Shown here: piece after piece, positions 32,054 through 41,700 of the stretch | Layout of the letters: the number at the start of each line of letters is the position of its first letter | Numbering within the stretch: position 1 is the stretch's first letter | Assembly (NCBI GenBank): GCA_022495995.1 | Contig: JAFEMH010002324.1 | Coordinates: 248,001 to 312,000 of the forward strand | DNA from: Adenophora triphylla var. japonica | Taxonomy: Eukaryota; Streptophyta; Magnoliopsida; Asterales; Campanulaceae | Length of the DNA stretch: 64,000 bases | Reading direction: 5' to 3' | Translations under genes and position numbers: made by a program | Notes under the pieces: model-generated | The model's database searches: none | What the model was told of the DNA's origin: nothing | What the model saw: only the letters and a program-made list of their open reading frames with translations

Positions 32054-32857
32054 TTACTCTTTCCTGTTGTTGTCCTGGGGAGTAGTAGTCTTGTCAGCGT
32101 TCTTCAGAAAGGTGGAAACTTCAAACTGATCGAAGGCTTGTCGAAAATCATTCGTAGGTCGATACCTTGGAAAGATGGTGCGGGGATTCAGGGAAGCCTG
32201 ATGCAATTTCTCAGCGAGCTCGTCCGTGACAACCGGACTCATTGACTGGAGGGTCTGGCTCATCTTGTCAATACACTGCTGATAATTCATCTTCTCTCTG
32301 CCGATCTTCGATATCACAACCTTGTCTGTGTAGCCACCAGGAGGGTTGGCCTGGATGATGCTGATGAAGTCTTCTTCGGGTGAGACTTTGATTCTACCTT
32401 GGTTAACCATGTATTCTATGGGAGTCTTATATTCTGCTTCCGAGTCTGCTAGCTTTTCGTTGAACTTCACAATGGCAACAAACTCAGAGTTCTCTGCTTC
32501 AAGAGGATCAATGACGACGGAAGTGTCAGGCTGGACTTTGTTTTGGATGACTGGTTCCTTGACGGGCTCCTTGGCATAACTGACATAATAGTCGAATTTG
32601 CCAGAGGGCTCTCCTAAGGTTCCCACACTCTTGTCTCCTGCTTCGTACCTTTCCTTCAATTTCTGTTGCATGGACTTCCTCTTCTTCTTCTTTCTTGAGG
32701 GAGCATCCTCGTTAATCCAATCTTGATAAGCATCTTCCAAGCAGCCGTCACAATCACACACATCATACCAGATGTGGGGCCTGGGTTGAGCTGGGACGAC
32801 CCCTCCAATTACTTGATTATCACCATTGTTGATTACCACATTGGCCATTCTTGACAC
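32054..32857 (-). CDS. Gag-position ORF of E2 (267 codons)
   Basis: Intact frame upstream of pol, 175 bases before the pol frame starts and in a different frame. It has a Cys/Asp cluster (WYDVCDCDGCLE, about residues 30-41), a lysine-rich stretch (SRKKKKRKSMQQKLKERYE) and GTLGEPSGKFDYYVSY. A charged middle follows, then MNYQQCIDKMSQTLQ near 190 and FPRYRPTNDFRQAF near 235. I see no CCHC zinc knuckle and no retrotransposon gag core, although this is where gag belongs. Homologues occupy the same place in E1 and E3. Function is inferred from position only. Confidence 0.7.
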   Translation of the reverse strand: MSRMANVVINNGDNQVIGGVVPAQPRPHIWYDVCDCDGCLEDAYQDWINEDAPSRKKKKRKSMQQKLKERYEAGDKSVGTLGEPSGKFDYYVSYAKEPVKEPVIQNKVQPDTSVVIDPLEAENSEFVAIVKFNEKLADSEAEYKTPIEYMVNQGRIKVSPEEDFISIIQANPPGGYTDKVVISKIGREKMNYQQCIDKMSQTLQSMSPVVTDELAEKLHQASLNPRTIFPRYRPTNDFRQAFDQFEVSTFLKNADKTTTPQDNNRKE

Positions 32858-32869
32858 TGGGATGTTGAG

Positions 32870-34730
32870 GCTGACAATTTTGGCGGATTATCAGAGACCC
32901 TTGCACCGACACACTGCTGACCCGGTATTCTCACCCGATTCTTTCTCACTGCGGGAAAGGGATAGGCAAGGTTTAGACTCTGGGGTAGGTGTTTAGGCTG
33001 AAGGCTCAAGCAATATGCAAATTAAGAATCTTTCAGTTTACTTAAAATGGTGTCTTTTATTAATTTCTATTTGGTTGGAAAAAGGGTTGCCCTTCTTTTT
33101 CGCAACTACTCTAGATCCTGGATCAATGGGTTCCGTCACTACGTCTATAAGCCCCTCGTATTCCACTTGTATTTCGACCTCCCAGGGTGGACAGCCCCGA
33201 GCGAGGGTCCTATAGGGCACGCGGATCCCACCGACCGAGAGAGAAGAACGCTCCTAATGGGTCTAGTGGGTCATAGGAACTTTTAACGCGCGAGCGATGC
33301 GGATTATAGTCAAGGCAATGCCGGGAAAGTCTCGTCTTTCAGCCTTAACGGAATTTCGGCAGAGTTTCGCTTGCGCGATTGACGTTTTGACTTTTTGGCA
33401 TTGTCCAAGAAGATAATAGGCATGGGTCGAAAGGTAAAAGTCGGATGACACAGTGTCACATTGAACTTTGTTGCATACGTCGTGCGAGTCAAAATCAAAG
33501 TCAATGCCGGGTCAAGATCTTGCCAATTTTTCCTTGTCGGAATTTCGGCAGAGCTCCACTTGCGTGAAAGATCTTTTGATTTTTTGGCGCGGACTCGGGG
33601 CTCGACTCTTACGTATCCCATGCAGGTCAAAGTCAATGCCAGAGTCAAGATTCTGTCAATTTTCCTTGGCGGAATTTCGGCAGAGTTTCACTTGCGCGAA
33701 GGATCTCGACTTCCGTCATGGGCTAAGGTTTGACCTTTACGTATCCCGTGCGGGTCAAAGTCAATGCTGGGGTCAAGATTCTGCCAATTTTTCTTGGCGG
33801 AATTTTGGTAGAGTTTCGCTTGCGCGAAGGATCTCGACTCTCGACATGGGCTAAGGTTTGACCTTTACGGGGGTATGCAACTGGGCTATATGACACGGTC
33901 TAGACCAAAAATCAACCAAAAGTCACGGTTTTAAAATGTGTGACACGGACTGTGCATTGGTCGACACTGGCTGCCATGGAGAGTTTGGGATGATTCCGTA
34001 CGCGCCCGAGAGCATCGTAATGCTGTCCGTGACTGCATCTGAACAACCACCCCGGGTTAAAAGGACGTGCGTGCAAAGTGTACAAGATATATAAGGTGCG
34101 CGTAGTGTGTGGCCTCCTAAAAATATTCCTTTTTGAGTTAAAACAGAAATTTTCAGAAATGTGTTTTAAAGGAATGATTTTTCAGGACGGGGGAAATGCA
34201 GCAAGTAAGCACGTAAATTTTCTGGAGCCCGGTCAATCTTGGAACTGAATAGCCCCAAGCTGCCTAAGCTGCCAGATTAGCCTCGAATTTTTGTCCTGGT
34301 GGAATTGCCAATGAAGCCGCCCGGCTAGGGTCCAAGGAGAATCAAGCCGTACGGCTGCATCAATCAATTTTCCAGGTTCCATTTCCTTTCATTTGCAGGT
34401 TGTTTCCCCGGCCTTTTTGGCACCTTTTCAGCTCCAGTAAGCTTTCCTGTTCAATATCCAGAATGTGCACAATTCCCAAGAACCAACGATGCATGCAATG
34501 CAATGCAAGGAAAAGAAGGCAAGCATGAGAATCGGATCCGCGGCGGAAGGCTAACCCACTAAAAAAAAGCTTTTCTTTTTTCGAAAAGATATCGGTACGT
34601 GGCATTGTTAGACCATAGTTTATCCCAGACTCGTGTTAGGAGGCGATAACGGGAAGTTTAATGGTTTCCACCTATATACCAAGTATCATTTTTTTTATTT
34701 TAAAAATGAAAGTTTTTTTCGTTTTCCTCC
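32870..34730 (-). other. Leader region of E2, with tandem repeats
   Basis: About 1.9 kb without a coding signal. The part 33300-33870 holds four diverged ~126-134 bp units, each with GGAATTTCGGCAGAG-type, CTTGCGCGA-type and GGTCAAAGTCAATG-type blocks (copies near 33340, 33500, 33633, 33759). GCCCCTCGT at 33150-33158 repeats the sequence next to the polypurine tract. Confidence 0.65.
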
Positions 34731-34745
34731 CTAGTGGAGTCGCCA
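34731..34745 (-). promoter_or_regulatory. Primer binding site of E2 (tRNA-Arg)
   Basis: The plus strand reads CTAGTGGAGTCGCCA. The last 12 bases equal the 3' end of plant tRNA-Arg (AGTGGAGTCG plus CCA tail sequence). It lies three bases from the LTR boundary at 34749. Confidence 0.85.
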
Positions 34746-34748
34746 AAC

Positions 34749-36508
34749 TGTGAATGTGGTACCCAAGATCGCGGCATTTTTATATTTTTTGTGTTTGGAA
34801 CCGCTTTCTCGTTTAAGGGGATCACCGCCTCACATCGGTTTGAAGACATCCGGTTTAAATTGAAAAACGGAGTCGCCACGCCATTTTGATTTCCTCAAAA
34901 CTTTGAAAAAAAGGATTTGGGTCTGGAGGTTAAGTTACCCCTTGGGAAGAATGGATCGACGTTCACCCAAGGAGCCTTGCCGAAGCAAGTCTTCCAAGAT
35001 CCGACTTTCATCCTTGCCTTTGTGTTTTCGTGTGTGGGATGTGTTTTGGTAAAGGAGGGAATGTGCCAAGTGATTTTCCGGATGTATAAACCATGAGTTG
35101 GTTATCGCTCGGGATTCCTTGGATTTTGATATGTTCGGGACTTTGGTCCCGTTCTCATCTTGGACTTATGATCATCATTATGAGACCTTGGGTCACATGT
35201 GATCAAGATGGGGACACCTTTTTTATAGTCCAAGGATGAGACTCTTTAGAAAGGAAGGACCTTTGCCCATCAATCCTACATCTTGAGATGATTTGAGCTT
35301 AGTCGGGACATTTATGCTCGTCTCAAGTGATGATCGGAGATGTAGGGGCTCAAGTTCATTCTTTTCTAAAGGGATTTCCGGCTATGGCATCTTTATGTGA
35401 AGGAAATAATGTAAAGATAGGACCTTTACGCCATTACACTCCAAGAGATGCTTCAAGTACCAAAGGGGACTAGGTGAGGGTATAAAGATTGGATCTTTAT
35501 ACTCATCCTATGCATTTTTGTGCCTTATGAAGGTCACTAGGCAATCCTTGGAGAGTGATCCAACCATGAGGGACAAGGGGAATGCACTTTAAAGTAAAGA
35601 TGACATTTTTATGCTAACATATGTAATGAACATGATGCAAGCTAGAACTAGGAATGAAAAGGAAGGACCTTTATGGCTTTCCTATGTCCTTTAAGAACCA
35701 TTTAGGTGGACAATCCTTGTAAGCAAGGTCTATGGGAAGGGGGATGACATTCATGAGTAAAGATGACATTTTTATATAAAAAGGATGCTATTTTCACATC
35801 ATCATGTGAGAGATCCACCCTAGAAGAAGACATTTGAGGTCTTATTGTTCATCCTTGGGATGGATCCTCCATGAATCCCATGTGATAAAGGGGAATGGGG
35901 GTATTATGATCTACATGACTAAAGATTTGATTTTTATAGCAACAAATCAAATATAAAGCAAGTAGATAGCAATATAAATAGCAAAGATCAATATAGCAAG
36001 TATGACAAGTATATTTTAAAGAGAAGAGGAGGAGAGGTTACCAATGGTGGTGTTCCTCTATCTCCTTGAAAGTTTCCTAAGGAAGGAGCAACTTTGGAAG
36101 GATTTAAAGAGGAGGGAGGTGATTTTGGGAGGCTTTTGTTCTCTGAAAGTTCGTGACTGTATTTTGACAGAGTAACAGTGCCAAAAATTGTATCTTAAAA
36201 TGGGTAGAGGAGGCCCCTATTTATAGGCAGTTTGGGATTGGCTAATGAAGTCGTGCGGCTGTAACCTTTGGCTAATGAAGCCGTGCGGTCTTATCTATTA
36301 GTGACTCAGCCTATTTCTAGAACCATGCAAGGTGGTCTTCTAGAAGCTCTTTTCCAGCGAGGGACTACGTGAAATTTTAATTCCTAACAAGTCCTTCACC
36401 CCTTGGAAGGTTTGGAAAAGTTCCCAAATTGCCCCTGAACTTTAGAAAAGTTCGGAGAATTGCTGGGAAACTTAACCGGAAGGCATGAGCCAGATTTGGG
36501 TACTTACA
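34749..36508 (-). repeat. 5' LTR of E2
   Basis: 1760 bp, ends TGTGAATGTG and GGGTACTTACA on the plus strand, near-identical to the left copy. TATA box at 36217-36225, about 283 bases into the LTR. A second GGAGTCGCCA lies near 34869-34880. Two GTCGTGCGG/CCGTGCGG phrases lie upstream of the TATA box (36246-36290). Confidence 0.95.
36217..36225 (-). promoter_or_regulatory. TATA box of the E2 5' LTR
   Basis: TATAAATAG on the minus strand in the same context as in the three other LTRs. It predicts a long R-U5 region of about 1.4 kb. Confidence 0.65.
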
Positions 36509-36513
36509 CCTAC

Positions 36514-38000
36514 CCGTAGGCCAAATCTCGAAGTCTGACCTGCTATACATGCACCACACACTGGTCACTAAGCACCTTTTCATTTGGGTTAACTATAACC
36601 CATTACATGCCTCCAAAAGTACAGTGATGATTTGATACTTAGTAGTAGTGCATGGACCTTCTATATAACACACTCAATTTTCACATATTTTCGATTTGGG
36701 ATTAGGGGATATCATACACTCTCCCACTCAAATCCTTGCCATCCCTGGCAAGGCCCAATAGGTCCATCAAGATCGTATCCCTGGGCGAGCTCGCAAGCCT
36801 TACGGCCGGGTTCCGCTCTGATACCACTTGTAACGATCCAAGCCAAAAGCCATATCTGCTACACATGTACCACATACAGACCCACTAAAAACCTCCTCAT
36901 TTGGTTTAACCAGAGCCCATCACAGGCCTTCAAAAGTCTAATGGATGATTTGATGCTTAGTAGTAGTGTAGGGACCTTCTATATAGCACAATCAATGCCC
37001 ATATTTTTTGGATGCTGGATGAGGGATATCCAATCTCCCTCATTCAAACCCTTGTCATCCATGGCAAGGTCAATCAATGGATGATTTGATGATTAGTAGT
37101 ATGGTACAAATCTTCTATATATCATCTAAATTCCTACATATTTCCGATGTGGCACGGGGTTATCACAATCTCCCCCACTCAAATCCTTGCCATCCCTGGG
37201 AAGGCTCAAGGTCCACCAAGATCGTATCCCGGGTCGAGCTTGCAAGCCTTACAGCCTAGGTTCTGCTTTAATACCACTTGTAATGATTCGAGCCAGAAGC
37301 TCGATCCGCTACACATGCACCACACGCTGACCCACTAAAGTAGCTCCTCATTTGGGTTAACCACAACACATCACAAACCTCCAAAAGTTCAATGGATGAT
37401 TTGATGCTTAGTAGTAATGTATGGGTTTTCTACATATCACAATAAATTCCCACATATTTCTGATGTGGGATGGGGGGATATCACTTTGAGCCATAGCTAT
37501 ATCTGCTACGCAGACACCAGACACTGACCCACTAAGTGCCTCCTCATTTGGGTTAACCACAACCCATCACAACCTCCAAAATCCTAATTGATGATTTGAT
37601 ACTTAGTAGTAGTGTATGGGTTTTCTATATATCACAATAGATTCCCACATATTTTCGATGTGGGGTGGGGGATATCACAATCTCCCCCGCTCAAATCCTT
37701 ACCTGGCAAGGCCTAAACAATGCCCAAATCGTATCCCGAGGCGAGCTCGCAAGCCTTACGGCCCTGGTTTCGCTTTGATACCAGTAATGACCCGAGCCCG
37801 AAGCTCGGCCTGCTACGCATGCACCACACATTGATCGACTATGAACCTTCTCATTTGTGTTATCCACAATCCATCACAGACCTCTAAATGTCCAATGGAT
37901 GATTGATGCTTAGTAGTAGTGTATGGGTCTTCTATATATCACACTAAATTTTCACATATTTATGATATGGGATTAGGAGATATCACACCTTCCCCTGCGC
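36514..38000. repeat. Diverged tandem array of ~310-bp units
   Basis: The unit contains CTGCTACACATGCACCACA, a CATTTGGGTTAACC block, GATGATTTGATGCTTAGTAG, a TCTATATATCACA stretch, GATGTGGGATGG, CCCACTCAAATCCTTGCC and TCTGATACCACTTGTAA. GATGATTTGATG-type starts lie at about 36630, 36948, 37080, 37393, 37588 and 37896; the short steps (132, 195) reflect deleted units. The array begins directly at the E2 right target duplication. I see no real ORF. It could derive from a decayed LTR or SINE-like repeat amplified in tandem. Confidence 0.8.
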
Positions 38001-38701
38001 TTCAAACCCACACCACTGTTAGATCTCGCCTCTCTCTCTCTCTTCTTCTCAAAGTCCTTGGGTACATTGTCGAATGGGAGGAAGAAGTTTTTATTTTACC
38101 AAAATCAACTTCTACGTTGATGAGAACTTAATTGAAATTTTGTATATTTGGACTGAAATTGGTTTATAGTATATATTATTGGTGTTGTTGCCTTTTTTGA
38201 GTATTTGGGTTGAAAACATGGGTCTGAGAGGTATATATTAGAGTTTTTTGCATTTAAGAGGTATAACTTGGAGTTGTTGTTTTTTTATTTGCCTTTGAGA
38301 GCTAACTCTCAAAAAATTTCTGACCTGAGAGATGACTCTCTAAATGCGCCTCTGAGAGATGATCTTAGAGTGATGGCCCTAGAGCACGCGAACTTGGTTC
38401 TTGGAAGAGGCGCGTGAACTTAATTAACAGTTCGGGGTGACCTTAATTAACGGTTCGGGGTATTTTTGTCTTTGTGTCCTTAGAGAAATTAGAAAACTAT
38501 TATTTTCCTTTTTAAAGAATTAAAGTTAGGCCAAGGTGCTTTTAAGGAATAGTCTCAAACAATAAACCATAGGATAAAAAAACATTTGCATAGAGTGGTA
38601 CTGCCACCACCACGGTGGCTAAGCACATTCCCAAAAAGATCCTCCCACGGAGGAGGTTCTTATCTTCTCCTCTTCTCAACTCCCAACACTGGCCACTTAA
38701 A
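38001..38701 (+). promoter_or_regulatory. Presumed promoter and 5' UTR of the TVP38/TMEM64-family gene
   Basis: Single-copy sequence between the tandem array and the start codon, with a TCTCTCTCTCTTCTTCTC pyrimidine tract at about 38030-38048. Doubled phrases near 38280-38360 (GAGAGATGACTC-type) and 38410-38465 (TTAATTAACGGTTCGGGG-type) are also present. No convincing TATA box close to the ATG. An in-frame GTG-started extension upstream (38615) is less likely than the ATG at 38702. Confidence 0.4.
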
Positions 38702-41700
38702 ATGCGTAATCTCGTCCGGCCACCGTGCCTCTCCTCCCTCCACCACCTCCCACCGCTTCTTCAATTCCCCCTCGCCAGACCAAACTTCCATCATTTCTCA
38801 ATCCCAACTTCATTTTTCTTCAATTTTAGACCCAAAGGTTTCCACTTCTTGAAGCTTAAATCATGCCTTAATTCCCTCAAACAATCCCCAAATAAGAAGA
38901 CCCTTTCAAAAACTCCCACCACTGCTCCCCGGACTTTCTTGAATTTCAATTCCAATGATGAAAATGGCGGCGGTGGCGATGGCGGAGATGATGGGGATGG
39001 TGAGAATGCGATTAAGGGTACCATTTTGGCTGGATTGTTGCTTGTGGGTGTTGTTGGTGGGTTTGGTTCTGTTGGGTATATATACAGGGACCAGATCAAT
39101 GTCTTCTTGACCCAGTTTTCGACTTTCATTGAAGGTTAGTATTTATTTTATTGAATGCACATTTCAAACTACTAATTTGATTTGTTCATTTGCATTACTA
39201 ATTTGGATGTTTGTTTAATTCCATTCCTGTTTTACTTACAAGGTACAATTCATTTGAAAACTGCTGACACTCACTTGTAAGTTAACAAATTGCTCGAAAT
39301 GCACTGATATGAACATGCCTAAATGACCTCTTTGCAATACTAATTTTGGGATTTGGGATATCTGAGTTTGCTGACAATTGGTTAACATTTTGAATTTAGT
39401 TTGAAGTTGTCCACTGTATGACAATTTTGCTTGATGCCAAAGGCAAAATTTATATTTTCTTGGATATTCCTGTTAGTTGACGAACGAATGACTAAATGTT
39501 TTCAAAACTAAAATTTTTGGCAATTCTAAAAAGCAAAATGCAAGTCGAAAAGCAAATTGTACTTAAATATATCCACTTCAGTGATGAAATAGCACATCAT
39601 GAAGCAATTAGACCTTTGGCAATGTGTGAGAGCTTCACCAGTGCTTTTGGAGAGGCTTTGATGATTGACAAATGGTTCGACAGTGAACCTGAATAATGCA
39701 TGTGCACAAGACTGAAATAGGCTTTAACTTGAGGCATCAAACTGAGACTGAGAATGATACACGAATATAGACATTTTTATGATCATATCAGTGGAATGCA
39801 GCAATTATGCATCTTTTGATTCATATGAATGAGGTTGCACCTCTATTTGGTATCAATTGCTGGACAGTGGTGGAAGATCAAACTTTATACCTTTTAGGAC
39901 TATATTGATGAGCTGCAAACGTACAAGAGTGAATTGGTGAACTTCAGTGACGAGCTGCTAGGATGCATCTTTTTTGTAAAGCATTGACCAATGAGATACT
40001 GTACATTAGCGTAACAACTGGTTTATCATAAATGGAAACACCGAATTATTGTATGAGGAACAGCTTCAGCATGGCATACTGAACTTTAGCATCTGAGCTA
40101 TAAGAACAAAGTCAAGGTTGAAGTAAAGCTATGGAAGAGCTCAAAATGAACACTTGCGCCTTAAACGTAAGTAACAGTAATGAACCGTTCTGCTGGCATG
40201 AAGGGTGACATCACGCAATCATTAGAGACAGCTCTAGTGAACTTGAGGATAAAAGCACTTGAACTCAAGAAGGCCGAGATGCAGTGCAAGCTGGCAAGGA
40301 GATGCAAGTCAGAAAGAAACAAAAAAGCGTCTGATTTGATGAGCCTAAAAGGGACTGGTGCGCAAAACAGTACAAAAAATATACTGATCAGTGCAAATGG
40401 ATCATGTGGAGAACATTACTAACTGGAGTAGAACATAGTTGGATGGAGCTGTAGGGAAGCCCTGATGAATATTTTTATTTATATCTAAACACTTCAGTCA
40501 TAAACCCCCTTAGCAGCAGGTAAAAAGATTGAAGTCCTTCATATTCAGTGAGTGATGTATTGAACTTGAAGAGGAAAAGGCAATTGGGATATTGTAGGCA
40601 TCAAAATTGAAGTAGAGTTCTATTTTTTTTTTTCAGGATAAGTGCAAGCGGGATGATTTGAACCCTAGTCCTTACCAAACCATGAGCTCTGATACCATGT
40701 AAAGTTACCAACTCATCCAATAGCTTAAACTTTTAGATGAGTTGGTTACTTAACAAATGGAGGGGGGTTGAATATATTTTCCTTGTCTGGTAGGAGGATA
40801 AAGTGCCGCCAAATTGGGATTAAAAGTGGGGGAAAGAAAACCAATGCAAGAAGACTATAAAACTCTACTTTCCCCTTCATTGTTTTTGTACCAATCAAGT
40901 GAAAAAGAAAACCTCCCAGTAGGGACAGAAAATGGGCTCCTCCATTTTCCACCCCTCCTACCAAATACTCCCTTCGTCCCACGTGAGTGTAGACTTATTT
41001 CCCTTTTCATCCGCCCCATGTGAGTGTAGACTACCTAAAATGGCAAAGTTTTTATTATTTTATAATCAATGGGACCCACATGTCATACCCACGACAACAA
41101 TCCACTTACTATTTCACCCACTCATTCTCTCTCCTATTTTCATTTTCATACTCACAACACCTCTTTCACTCATTCTCTCTTCTCTTATTATACTATTATT
41201 CCTTAGTTATTGTGCCCAAAATTTTAGTCCACACTCACATGGGACGGAGGGAGTATACCATAAGTTGGAGGGGCAGAAGGGTAAAAGTGAATCTCTTATC
41301 CATTTACCTTTGCACTTGCCTATATTTTATGTGCTCATCACTCTCTTCTTTTGTAGTTGTATAGATAAAAGCATGAGACATTTAGCTGATACGGGTTTTC
41401 TTTGTTACCACTTAATGTTGAACTCTCATTATGAAACTTATATTGTTTCCATTATGAAACCCAACGTACTCTGTCGTACTCGGAACACCCATGCTTGAAT
41501 ATCAAGTTTCAAGGAGCATTACAGACCTTTTGGATTATTTTTTAAAAAATCCTGAAGAGAAAATATATTTTCCGTAATACATGAGGTCTTAAGATTAAGT
41601 ATTGCTAAAACTTGTAACCTTAATCTCATTGGGACTCTTGATTTGCGACATCATAAAGAGGAAAGAGGGACTTATGAAGTGACTCGGCAATAATAGTTTC

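Larger units (their letters stand above)
23960..36513 (-). mobile_element. E2: structurally complete Tat-type Ty3/gypsy element with CCTAC duplication
   Basis: The LTRs are 23965-25728 (3') and 34749-36508 (5'). CCTAC lies at 23960-23964 and again at 36509-36513, giving a clean insertion of 12,544 bp on the minus strand. Internal order: tRNA-Arg primer site, leader with tandem repeats, gag-like ORF, RT, RNase H, archaeal-type RNase H, integrase, poly-T repeat pair and an antisense ORF. The two LTRs are highly similar; the main length difference is a ~24-bp duplicated block near 24978-25003 missing from the right copy. Pol carries at least two nonsense codons and one or more frameshifts, so the copy is probably defective. 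Confidence 0.95.

Noticed and set aside
36632..37834. Open frames of 60-150 codons in the tandem array
   Set aside because: Each begins in the repeat unit and none shows coding conservation between units; indels between units change the frame.
38615..38701. Upstream extension of exon 1 (in-frame GTG start)
   Set aside because: GTG starts are not normal for plant nuclear genes; the ATG at 38702 gives a better transit-peptide-like N-terminus.
38791..39129. Minus-strand frame over exon 1 of the TVP38/TMEM64-family gene
   Set aside because: Reverse complement of the Gly/Asp-rich linker and transit region; the plus-strand exon is confirmed by splicing to six further exons.
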